Source: Rhizobium aethiopicum
Lineage (GTDB): Bacteria > Pseudomonadota > Alphaproteobacteria > Rhizobiales > Rhizobiaceae
NCBI RefSeq assembly: GCF_014197535.1
Contig: NZ_JACIFV010000002.1
Location: 248,001-312,000 of the forward strand
Reading direction: 5' to 3'
DNA: 64,000 nt
Every line of letters starts with the position of its first letter. Positions within the stretch are counted from its first letter, which is position 1. The notes beneath the pieces were generated by a model. That model searched no databases. It was given only the letters and a program-made list of their open reading frames with translations, and had not been told where the DNA came from. Position numbers and translations under genes: made by a program. Positions 54,314-62,492 of this stretch are shown here, piece by piece.

Positions 54314-56080
54314 TTATTCCTTCTTTGGCGCCTGAGGGGCCATCGGCGTTGGCGGGGCTGCGGCCGATGCTGCCGGCTTTGCCGAAGCCGTGGCCGGGAT
54401 TGCAGGCCTTGCCGGAGGTGCAGCCGGCTTTGCCGGTTTTGCGCCATCGAGATTTCCAAGGAGGGATGAGATGGCGTTGTCGCCGTCGAAGCCGGCCTCC
54501 TTCAACAATTTGTCGAGGATCGGCTTGTTGGCCTGATAGGAGAGCAACTGGCCGGCCAGCCCATCACCGAGACCGATGCCGCTTTCACCGTTCGCGCCGT
54601 TTCCGCGGCCGAGCATGCCGCCGGTGTCGAAGATCCTGATATCGGAGATCTTCTCGATCGGCTTGACCGCCTCGGCGAGCGCCTCGGGAATGATGCGGAT
54701 CCGCTCACGGGTGATTTCGAACTCGATGATGGTCTGGCTGAGCTTGTTGCGGGCCTCGTTGAGAAGCGCTTCGCTTTCAGCCTGAGCCCGGCCGGTTTCG
54801 AGGATGCCCTTGGCCTTGATGATCGCCGCATCGGCTTCCGCGGTCGCAAGCGTCTTGATGGCTTCCGCCTGGTCGATCGCAGCCTGTTTCTCGGCTTCGG
54901 CGCCGACGGTGACGGCGGTGGCTTCGGTCTCGGCGGTCTTGCGCGCGTCGATTACGGCGATCTGCTTTTCGCGCTCGGCAATTTCGATCGCCTTGGCGGT
55001 GCCGACCTTTTCCTCTGCCGCGATCGCCCGGGCGCGGGCCATTTCGGCGGTCGCCTTCGCCTCGGATTCCTCGCGGCTCTTGTTGGCAACGGCGATGGCG
55101 CTTTCCTGGGCGACGATCTGAAGGTCGCGCTTGGCTTCGGTATCGCGCTGCTGGACGGCGCGGGCGGCATCGATGTTTGCGCTTTCGCGGGCCTGCTTGG
55201 CGGCTGCCTCGCGCTCGGCGATCGCCTGTTCGGAGGCGATGCGGGCCTCCTCCTCGGCGCGTTTGGCCGCCTGTTCCTGCTGGGCGGTTTCGGCGCGGGT
55301 CGCGGCGGATTTGTTGGCGATGTCGCGTTCCTGGTTGAGTTCGGCTTCGCGCTTGGTCCGTTCGATCGCCAGCGACTGCTGGCGGGCCTCCAGATCCTTC
55401 TGGGCGATGGCGACTTCGGTGTCGCGGACGATTTCGTTGCGCTCCTTCTTGCGGCCCTCGGTGATGCGGGTCAGCGCCGCAAGACCCTGGGCGTCGAAGA
55501 AGTTGTTGGCGTTGAAATGTTTGATGTCGGTCTGGTCGAGGCGGGTGAGCGACACGGATTCGAGCTCGAGGCCGTTCGACTGGAGGTCGGCGCCGACGGC
55601 TTCCTGCACGGCCTTGACGAAATCCATGCGCTGCTCCTGCAGCGCGTCGAGGTTCATGGTCGCCGCGACCGAGCGAAGACCGTCGACGAATTTCGCTTCG
55701 ATCAGGATGCGGAGCGCCTCGGCATCGTTGGTGCGGCTGCCGAGCGTCTGGGCGGCCAGCGCGATCGAGGAGCCGTCGGGTTTGACGCGGACGTAGAATT
55801 CCGCGCCGATATCGACGCGCATGCGGTCCTTGGTGATCAGCGCATCGCCTTCGCCGCGGCGGACTTCGAGGCGCAGCGTCTTCAGGTTCACCCGGGCGAT
55901 CGAGTGGAAGATCGGCAGGACGACGGAGCCGCCGTCGAGCACGACCTTCTGGCCGCCGAGGCCGGTGCGCACATAGGCCTCGTCACGGCTGGAACGCGTA
56001 TAGAGAGAGGCGAGGACAAAGCCGATGCCGAAGATCAGAACGATGCCGATACCGGCCGGTAGAATAATGTCATACATCAT
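54314..56080 (-). CDS. flotillin-like SPFH protein (YqiK/FloT type)
   Basis: A 588-residue membrane scaffold. One N-terminal helix (ILPAGIGIVLIFGIGFVLASLY) is followed by an SPFH domain (~30-230, SVVLPIFHSIARVNLKTLRLE, DALQEQRMDFVKAVQEAVGADL), then a long Ala/Glu-rich coiled coil (about 240-470) and an Ala/Pro tail (AKPAAPPARPAIPATA). Flotillins organise membrane microdomains and respond to envelope stress. Last gene of a three-gene operon with the OB-fold membrane protein (four-base overlap) and the PspA fusion gene, the recurrent YqiJ/YqiK/PspA association. Confidence 0.88.
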   Translation of the reverse strand: MMYDIILPAGIGIVLIFGIGFVLASLYTRSSRDEAYVRTGLGGQKVVLDGGSVVLPIFHSIARVNLKTLRLEVRRGEGDALITKDRMRVDIGAEFYVRVKPDGSSIALAAQTLGSRTNDAEALRILIEAKFVDGLRSVAATMNLDALQEQRMDFVKAVQEAVGADLQSNGLELESVSLTRLDQTDIKHFNANNFFDAQGLAALTRITEGRKKERNEIVRDTEVAIAQKDLEARQQSLAIERTKREAELNQERDIANKSAATRAETAQQEQAAKRAEEEARIASEQAIAEREAAAKQARESANIDAARAVQQRDTEAKRDLQIVAQESAIAVANKSREESEAKATAEMARARAIAAEEKVGTAKAIEIAEREKQIAVIDARKTAETEATAVTVGAEAEKQAAIDQAEAIKTLATAEADAAIIKAKGILETGRAQAESEALLNEARNKLSQTIIEFEITRERIRIIPEALAEAVKPIEKISDIRIFDTGGMLGRGNGANGESGIGLGDGLAGQLLSYQANKPILDKLLKEAGFDGDNAISSLLGNLDGAKPAKPAAPPARPAIPATASAKPAASAAAPPTPMAPQAPKKE

Positions 56081-56724
56081 GGCTGCTCCCTGAAAGATTG
56101 ATTGTCCGCTGCGGCGGGGTCCGCCAGTGCGGGAATGGCGATAAATACATCTGCCGTGCGATCGACGAGGAGAACCTCCGTACCGACATTGAGAGGCTCC
56201 TGATCTCTGGCGGCCTTGGCTCTCAGCACGTGCCAGTTTCCATGCTGGTCCTTGACGCGGACGCGTCCGGGCAGTCCCTGGTCGAGCGGGCCGAGCGAAA
56301 CTTCGGCGGTCCGGCCGATCAGCGCGTCGAGATCGACGGCATAAGTCTCGTCGTGCGGCACGATCCGCGCCACGGTCCTGCTCGATGCCCTGACCATGGG
56401 AACTGTAACCAAGCTGGCGGGAATGGCGGCGATGGCGGCGGGAAGCGGCGCCCAGAAGGCGTCGGCGACGGCCTGTATGGCAAAGCCCGTCATGGCGAAG
56501 AAGCCGAGCGCCAGCATGATGAGGATCAGCAGGGGAACGCCGCCGACATTGAGCCAGGACAGATAGCCCGAAAACCCGTCATGCCCATGGAAATCCGGTT
56601 TTCCCAGAAATTCCATGATCGAAAACCCCATGACGGTCGCAAGCATCTCGATTGCGGTCAGGCCTGCGAGCACGGCGGCGGCGATGGCGAAGGGAGTACA
56701 TTCGGGGGCGAGGAGAAGTGCCAT
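56077..56724 (-). CDS. OB-fold (YqiJ/DUF1449-type) membrane protein
   Basis: A 215-residue protein with three to four membrane helices in the first 110 residues (FAIAAAVLAGLTAIEMLATVMG, VGGVPLLILIMLALGFFAMTG) and a C-terminal NfeD-like OB fold (LIGRTAEVSLGPLDQGLPGRV, EPLNVGTEVLLVDR). Such proteins accompany flotillins and are thought to modulate them. It overlaps the flotillin start by four bases and begins five bases after the PspA-like gene ends. Confidence 0.82.
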   Translation of the reverse strand: MALLLAPECTPFAIAAAVLAGLTAIEMLATVMGFSIMEFLGKPDFHGHDGFSGYLSWLNVGGVPLLILIMLALGFFAMTGFAIQAVADAFWAPLPAAIAAIPASLVTVPMVRASSRTVARIVPHDETYAVDLDALIGRTAEVSLGPLDQGLPGRVRVKDQHGNWHVLRAKAARDQEPLNVGTEVLLVDRTADVFIAIPALADPAAADNQSFREQP

Positions 56725-56729
56725 CGGCG

Positions 56730-57881
56730 TTACCGGTTATCCGCCTTGAAGCGTGCGAGGCGCGCCTCGATCGCCTGTTCGCGGTGCAGCCGGTCAAGTT
56801 CGTCCAGTTCGGAACTATGGCCATGATCGCTTGATGGCACGCCGGTCAATCGCGAGACTGCGGCCGCGGCGCGGGCGGCGCCGACGCCCGGCGCCGGCTG
56901 GCTCTGACCGGCGCCAACCTGTTCGGGATGCCTGGCGATGCTGCGCTTGAAATCGGCAAGGCGGGCATCGGCCTCGCGGCGCGTGGCGAGCACGGCCTGC
57001 AGCGCTTTCTGGCCTTCGTCCACCTGCTCTTTGGCATCGGCCAGGGCCTTGTCGAGCGCTGCGATCTGGGATTCCAGATCGATCTGGCGGGCGACGCCGG
57101 CCTTCGCGAGATCGTCGCGCTCGGAGGAGACGGCGAGGCGGATCTTCTCATCGAGCGTATTCATGTCTTCGACGATTTCGTCCCTGCGGCTCTGGATGCG
57201 GTACTCCTCGGCGCGCGCCCTGCCGAGATCGGTGCGGGCCTCGTCCGCCGCCGCATCGATCTCGCGGATCGCCTGTTCGATGACGGCGATCTTGTTGACG
57301 CCTTCCGCCTTGTCGATCGCCGCATTGGCGATGCCCGCGATCAGGCGACCCATGCGTGAAAGAATGCCTTCGTTCGTCATGTTTTCCTCCATCCGAGCGG
57401 AATTCGGCGTGACGCCGATGTGAATCTCGTAGTGATCCGGGCCGGCAACGAGATAGGCCGGAAAAATGCTCTCCCATCCCCTTGAATAACCGGCGACGTC
57501 GAAGGGCACGGCAACGCGTCCGTGCACCGTAGCGATGGTCAGGTCGGCAGGCCCTTTGATGGCGAAGAGCTTGTCGTCGAGCGGCAGTTGCGGCGGATCG
57601 GCGATCACGCCGCGATTGGCAGCGAAATCGCGAAGACCGAGTGTGACCAGCCGTGCCGGCAGGCCGGTCTGTTCGCGAACGGTTTCATAGGCAAGCTCAT
57701 GCAGGACGACGAGATTGGCGCCCGCCTTGTCGTCGATGATCTCAGTGAGGATGTCGATCATCCTGCGATAGGCGGCAATGGTGTCATCAAGTGCCTGCCT
57801 GGCCTGGTCATCAGGCGCCAGAGTGTAACGCAGCAGCGATGGGTGAGATGTCTTACCTGTGTTCGCCATGGTATAAAACAT
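56730..57881 (-). CDS. PspA/IM30-like protein with an in-frame TnpB/OrfB-like N-terminal half
   Basis: Residues 168-383 are a PspA/IM30 coiled coil (GILSRMGRLIAGIANAAIDKAE, AIREIDAAADEARTDLGRA). Residues ~10-160 read like the N-terminal half of IS605-type OrfB/TnpB: YTLAPDDQARQALDDTIAAY, HELAYETVREQTGLPARLV, DLTIATVHGRVAVPFDVAGY, HYEIHIGVTP. The RuvC nuclease and zinc finger are absent. No stop separates the parts, yet the ATG of MTNEGILSR (57380) has a perfect GGAGG five bases upstream (57386-57390), so a separate PspA may also be made. The start is uncertain: ATG at 57881 or 57869. First gene of the flotillin operon. Confidence 0.7.
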   Translation of the reverse strand: MFYTMANTGKTSHPSLLRYTLAPDDQARQALDDTIAAYRRMIDILTEIIDDKAGANLVVLHELAYETVREQTGLPARLVTLGLRDFAANRGVIADPPQLPLDDKLFAIKGPADLTIATVHGRVAVPFDVAGYSRGWESIFPAYLVAGPDHYEIHIGVTPNSARMEENMTNEGILSRMGRLIAGIANAAIDKAEGVNKIAVIEQAIREIDAAADEARTDLGRARAEEYRIQSRRDEIVEDMNTLDEKIRLAVSSERDDLAKAGVARQIDLESQIAALDKALADAKEQVDEGQKALQAVLATRREADARLADFKRSIARHPEQVGAGQSQPAPGVGAARAAAAVSRLTGVPSSDHGHSSELDELDRLHREQAIEARLARFKADNR

Positions 57882-58053
57882 AAAGCACCGCTTTTGTGCT
57901 TTCAAGAGGGCGCTAAAAATACAACCCGGTTTTAAAGGAGAGAGGCCTGGAAAGGAGAACTTGCCAAGCAACTCGAAAGAAACAGCGTTCGACATAGTTG
58001 CCGGAATACATTGCCGATGGAAGAACCGGCGGCCGGCCGATCGGCCCCGCTTC

Positions 58054-58665
58054 CTACCTGGCGGCCGTGTGCGCCTCACGAATACCGGCGCGGATACGGT
58101 TGATGATGGTCCATACGAGAAGTAGAGCCACCATTGCCCAAAGCCAGGCGGTCCATGCTGCAAACGTACCGCCAACCGCGGTAAAGATGCCGAGCGCGCC
58201 GAACAACACCGCACGGTCACTCTTGCCCAGCGGCCCGTCGTAACGCCGGCTTGCACCGACCGTCTGACCCAGGACGCCGGCAAATTCCGTCAGCGCCGAG
58301 AGGAATATGACCGCCATGACTGGCATCAGATCGTTCGGATCGATGACCGCAAACGGCAAATAAAGGGCAGCATCCGAGACGACATCACCGATTTCGTTGA
58401 GATAGGCGCCCAAAACGCTCTTCTGCCCATGTTCGCGCGCGAGCATGCCGTCGATGGCATTGAGGCCCATACGCAGGAGAAACCAAGCAGGCACCAAGAG
58501 AAACCAACGCGGAAGCGGAGCGATGCTCAGAAAAAGGCCAAGTGCAACCGAGACGGCGGCAGCAACTGAAGTCACCTGATTGGCGGTAACGCCTCGCGCC
58601 GCCAGGGAGTGCACCAGAGGGCGGAGAATATCCTGAAATCGGGACTTCAATTGGTAAACGGACAT
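58054..58665 (-). CDS. CDP-alcohol phosphatidyltransferase
   Basis: Inner-membrane phospholipid synthase, 203 aa with about six helices. The family motif D-G-x2-A-R-x8-G-x(3)-D-x3-D is present as DGMLAREHGQKSVLGAY and GDVVSD, with the conserved Glu/Asp pair replaced only in spacing (NEIGDVVSD). The CDP-activated lipid is the donor; the acceptor alcohol is not predictable. Preceded by GAGG. It is divergent from the hydrolase-methyltransferase gene, and the cluster to the right suggests a shared lipid pathway. Confidence 0.85.
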   Translation of the reverse strand: MSVYQLKSRFQDILRPLVHSLAARGVTANQVTSVAAAVSVALGLFLSIAPLPRWFLLVPAWFLLRMGLNAIDGMLAREHGQKSVLGAYLNEIGDVVSDAALYLPFAVIDPNDLMPVMAVIFLSALTEFAGVLGQTVGASRRYDGPLGKSDRAVLFGALGIFTAVGGTFAAWTAWLWAMVALLLVWTIINRIRAGIREAHTAAR

Positions 58666-58863
58666 GCTACCTCAGTGGAATTTTGTGGCATGGTAATAGT
58701 CTATCGGCTCCGACGTACAGATCGTCGTACTTGTGAGGAAAGGTCCCACCCCATGTCGGTCTTCTCAAGGACTTACATTTGCAGCTAGACTTTTGCAATA
58801 AAAGTAAATCACTGTTGCCGCCAATGGTTGCAACCCATCCATCAAACAGAATTGGAGAAGACC

Positions 58864-60648
58864 GTGCTGCAAACTGCCGAAAGTGGGCAACCTTCCTTGA
58901 CGGTCAGACCAATGCGCGAATCCGAATTTGTCTCGCATGATGGCACTCGATTGTTTTATCGGACGTGGCCTGCGACCGGCGCCGCACCGAAGGGCGCAAT
59001 CATTCTTCTCCACCGCGGCCACGAGCATAGCGGCCGCGTCGCCCATCTCGGCACCGAGCTCGGCCTTGATGATTTTGCCTTCTACGCCTGGGACGCACGC
59101 GGCCACGGCCGTTCACCGGGAGAGCGCGGCTATTCGCCATCCTTTGCTGCCTCGGTACGAGATCTCGATTGCTTCGTCCGCCATGTCAGCGAGACCAGCG
59201 GTACTTCAGTCGAAGACATCGCCGTCATTGCACAGAGCGTCGGCGCGGTGCTGGCCAGCACCTGGGTGCACGACTATGCGCCGCCGATCCGTGCGCTGGT
59301 GCTGGCCTCACCGGCCTTCAGCGTCAAGCTCTACGTGCCTTTTGCCAAAGAAGGTATTGCGCTCTGGGAAAAGCTGAAGGGAACATTCTTCGTCAATTCC
59401 TATGTCAAGGCGAGGTTTCTGACGCATGATCCCGAGCGTATCGCCTCTTATGAAGCGGACCCAATGATCACCCGGCCGATTGCCTCCCACATTCTGGTGC
59501 AGCTCTATGAGGCGGCAGCCCGCGTCGTCGACGACGCCCGCGCCATCACCGTGCCGACTCAGTTGCTGATCTCCGGCAGCGACTGGGTGGTGCGACACGC
59601 GCCGCAGCACCGGTTTTACGAAAACCTCGGCAGCCGCATCAAGGAACGGCATGTGTTTGCCGGCTTCTACCACGACACGCTTGGTGAAAGGGACCGCGCA
59701 ATTGCGCTCGCCGAAATCCGCCGTTTCATCAATGCGCGTTTCGCCGAGCCCCGGGTGCCTGCCGACCTTCGCACCGCCGATGTCCAGGGCTATACCAAGG
59801 ACGAGGCTGACCGGCTGGCGAGCCCTCTGGACGCTGCATCCCCACGCGGCATCTATTGGGCGCTCAGCCGTCTCAACATCCGCCTCGGCGCACTGGTGTC
59901 CGAAGGTATAAGGACCGGGGTCAAGACTGGCTTCGATTCCGGCTCGACGCTCGATTACGTCTACGAGAACGAGCCGCGGGGGCTCGGTCCCGGCGGGCGG
60001 TTGATCGACAAGGTGTTCCTCGAGGCGATCGGCTGGCGCGGCATCAGGCAGCGGAAGCTGCATTTGCAGGAGCTAATCGACCAAGGGCTGCAGCGCCTGA
60101 AAGCGGCCGGCCGCAGCACCCATATGCTCGACATAGCGGCCGGTCACGGCCGCTATGTCCTTGATGCGATCGAAACGGCTGCCGTGCGTCCCGATAGTGC
60201 GCGGCTGCAGGATTATTCCCCGATCAACGTCGAGGCCGGCCGCAGCAGCGTCGCCGCGCGTGGACTGGGTGATTTCGTGAGCTTCCGCCAGCAGGATGCC
60301 TTTGACGGCGAGGGGCTGGCTGAAATCACACCAGCTCCGGATCTGGCCATCGTCTCCGGCCTTTACGAGCTGTTTTCCGACAATGCGATGATCGCCGCTT
60401 CGCTCGACGGGATCGCCCGCGCGATGCAACCCGGCGGTCTGCTCGTCTACACCAACCAGCCATGGCATCCGCAACTGGAGATGATCGCCCGCGCGCTCAC
60501 CTCCCACCGCGGCGGCCAAGCGTGGGTGATGCGGCGGCGGACACAAGAAGAAATGGACCAGTTGGTTGCCGCGGCCGGTTTCCGCAAGCTCGAACAGCGC
60601 ATCGACCAGTGGGGCATCTTCACCGTCTCGCTGGCGGAGAGAGTTTGA
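58864..60648 (+). CDS. bifunctional alpha/beta hydrolase - SAM methyltransferase
   Basis: A 594-residue fusion. The N-terminal ~300 residues are a monoacylglycerol-lipase-like hydrolase (AIILLHRGHEHSGRVAHL, YAWDARGHGRSPGERGY, nucleophile block VIAQSVGAVLA where the usual G-x-S-x-G reads AQSVG, late His in FAGFYHDTLGE). The C-terminal ~270 residues are a class I methyltransferase (MLDIAAGHGRYVLDAI, RLQDYSPINVEAG, DLAIVSGLYELF). GTG start with GGAG seven bases upstream. This fused architecture recurs in proteobacteria beside CDP-alcohol transferase and PAP2 genes, so a phospholipid role is inferred. It runs into the next gene within 10 bases. Confidence 0.83.
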   Translation: MLQTAESGQPSLTVRPMRESEFVSHDGTRLFYRTWPATGAAPKGAIILLHRGHEHSGRVAHLGTELGLDDFAFYAWDARGHGRSPGERGYSPSFAASVRDLDCFVRHVSETSGTSVEDIAVIAQSVGAVLASTWVHDYAPPIRALVLASPAFSVKLYVPFAKEGIALWEKLKGTFFVNSYVKARFLTHDPERIASYEADPMITRPIASHILVQLYEAAARVVDDARAITVPTQLLISGSDWVVRHAPQHRFYENLGSRIKERHVFAGFYHDTLGERDRAIALAEIRRFINARFAEPRVPADLRTADVQGYTKDEADRLASPLDAASPRGIYWALSRLNIRLGALVSEGIRTGVKTGFDSGSTLDYVYENEPRGLGPGGRLIDKVFLEAIGWRGIRQRKLHLQELIDQGLQRLKAAGRSTHMLDIAAGHGRYVLDAIETAAVRPDSARLQDYSPINVEAGRSSVAARGLGDFVSFRQQDAFDGEGLAEITPAPDLAIVSGLYELFSDNAMIAASLDGIARAMQPGGLLVYTNQPWHPQLEMIARALTSHRGGQAWVMRRRTQEEMDQLVAAAGFRKLEQRIDQWGIFTVSLAERV

Positions 60649-60658
60649 GGGCAAAGCC

Positions 60659-61987
60659 TTGGGGCAGGCACGTTCTACTCTTTCCCAGACAGCGCCGGTC
60701 CTGAAGCGGGCGGCGCTCTGGCTCGCCTTCCTGGCGCCGTTCTTCTATCTGACCTATGGCGGCGCCAACTGGCTGGCGTCGCAACGCGCTCATGTGCCGA
60801 ACATCGCCTTCGCATGGGAAAGCGCCATTCCGTTCTTCGGATGGACGATCATTCCATATTGGTCGATCAACCTGTTCTACGGGCTCTGCCTGTTCATCAA
60901 CACGACGCCGCGCGATGTGGATATGCTGGCGAGGCGTTATCTGACGATCCAGTTAATCGCGATTGCCGGCTTTATCGCGTTTCCGCTCGAAGCAATCTTT
61001 GTGCGGCCGGCCACCAGCGGCCTGCCCGGTTTCATGTTCGCCGTCCTCGGCGGCTTCGATAAGCCGTTCAACCAGGCGCCGTCGCTGCATATTGCGCTAC
61101 TGGTGGTGATCTGGGACCATCTGCGCGGCCGGCTGCCGCGCAGGGCCCGACTTGTCTGGCACTGCTGGTGCTTCCTGATTGGCGCCTCCGTGCTGACGAC
61201 GTGGCAGCATCACGTCATGGACATACCAACCGGCGTGCTGCTCGGCCTGTTTGCCGCCTGGCTTTTCCCGCGCGATGCCCGTTCGCCTCTTGCGAATTTT
61301 GTTTTGAGCGACGATCCGAAGTCGCGCCGTCTCGGCACCTATTATCTGTGCGGCGCCCTCGCATTTCTCGGCCTTGCAGCGCTCTTTACTCCTCGATCGG
61401 CCGCAGCGCTTCTGTTGCTCTGGCCGGCCGTTGCGCTGGTGATTGTCGCAGTCGGATATTTCGGCGCCGGCCTGCAAATCTTCCAGAAACGCCTGGATGG
61501 CCGGGCCACGCTTGCCAGCCGCTGGCTGCTGGCACCCTACCGGCTCGGTGCTCTCATCAACGTTTGGCTCTGGACCCGGAAAATGCCGTCATCCGTGGCG
61601 ATCGCTGACGGCGTCCATCTCGGCCGTTTTCCGCGTCGCCACGAGGCAGACCGTTTTGCCACGGTAATCGACCTCACCGGCGAGCTTCAGCGCCCGAGCG
61701 GGACATCAACGCGCTGGTGCAGCTTTCCGACCCTTGATCTGACAGGCCTCGACATGATCCAGACGCTCGCCGCGGCGAACCTCATCGAGGCTGCGCGCCC
61801 GCAGGGACCGGTCCTCGTCTGCTGTGCGCTCGGTTTCCAGCGGAGCGCCGGTGTCATCGTGCGATGGCTGCTCATCAGTCGACGCTGCGAAAATCCGGCC
61901 GAAGCGCTGCGGCTGATCGAACGCGCGGGGCGGCGGGTCCATCTGCCCGAGGAAAGCATCCATGCCGTGACGGAGGGCTTGCAATGA
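60659..61987 (+). CDS. PAP2 lipid phosphatase fused to a dual-specificity phosphatase
   Basis: A 442-residue membrane protein. The first ~300 residues hold about eight helices with PAP2 motifs (NQAPSLHIALLVV and TTWQHHVMDIPTGVLLG). The C-terminal ~140 residues are a dual-specificity phosphatase: VIDLTGEL, then VLVCCALGFQRSAGVIVRW with the C-x5-R catalytic loop (the usual preceding His is Cys here). Probable dephosphorylation of a lipid or phosphoinositol-like head group. TTG start at 60659 with GAGGGC upstream. ATGA overlap with the next gene. Confidence 0.83.
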   Translation: MGQARSTLSQTAPVLKRAALWLAFLAPFFYLTYGGANWLASQRAHVPNIAFAWESAIPFFGWTIIPYWSINLFYGLCLFINTTPRDVDMLARRYLTIQLIAIAGFIAFPLEAIFVRPATSGLPGFMFAVLGGFDKPFNQAPSLHIALLVVIWDHLRGRLPRRARLVWHCWCFLIGASVLTTWQHHVMDIPTGVLLGLFAAWLFPRDARSPLANFVLSDDPKSRRLGTYYLCGALAFLGLAALFTPRSAAALLLLWPAVALVIVAVGYFGAGLQIFQKRLDGRATLASRWLLAPYRLGALINVWLWTRKMPSSVAIADGVHLGRFPRRHEADRFATVIDLTGELQRPSGTSTRWCSFPTLDLTGLDMIQTLAAANLIEAARPQGPVLVCCALGFQRSAGVIVRWLLISRRCENPAEALRLIERAGRRVHLPEESIHAVTEGLQ

Positions 61988-62424
61988 CGCAGTGGAAAGC
62001 CGCGGCCTCGGCGGCTGCGCGAAATCTCGGCCGCAATTCAATCGTCTGCGGGCTGACAGCGCTGTTGCCGCTGATTATCGGCCCGATCACTCAGGTATAT
62101 CGAGGCTTCGCTCCAGCATTCGGCTGGCTCTTGACGCTCGTTTTCTGCGGGATCGTCCTTGCGCTGGCGATCCATCTCCTTTTCGATGCGCTGCTGTTTC
62201 GCCTCGCGTCGAGCCACGAGACAGAGGCCGCCGGTCTTGCCGCCGTTGACGACCTGCTCTCCCGGATGCAGCTTCGCAAGCCTGACGGGACACCGCCTGG
62301 CCTCGAGAGGCGGATTGCCGGATCGCGCCGTATCGTCTGGCGGCAGCGTTTTGCGCTCGCCATCAGTCTCTTGATTTTCGCGATCCTACTGTTCACTGCG
62401 AGCGACGGACAGCCGCTGTGCTGA
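61984..62424 (+). CDS. small membrane protein of the lipid cluster
   Basis: A 146-residue protein with three hydrophobic helices (IVCGLTALLPLIIGPITQVY, GWLLTLVFCGIVLALAIHLLF, and FALAISLLIFAILLFTA near the end) and a cytoplasmic loop between the second and third. I do not recognise a family. ATGA overlap with the phosphatase gene shows co-translation, so it probably serves the same lipid pathway. Confidence 0.65.
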   Translation: MTQWKAAASAAARNLGRNSIVCGLTALLPLIIGPITQVYRGFAPAFGWLLTLVFCGIVLALAIHLLFDALLFRLASSHETEAAGLAAVDDLLSRMQLRKPDGTPPGLERRIAGSRRIVWRQRFALAISLLIFAILLFTASDGQPLC

Positions 62425-62492
62425 ACCGCATGCCGTTGCGTATATCGCAGTCTTGCCGACCCATCGGCGCGTTCAGCCAGTGCCGACTTCTC

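Noticed and set aside
56730..57881. An intact IS605-type transposon around the TnpB-like segment
   Set aside because: No TnpA gene, no RuvC half, no zinc ribbon and no end hairpins were seen; only the N-terminal half remains.
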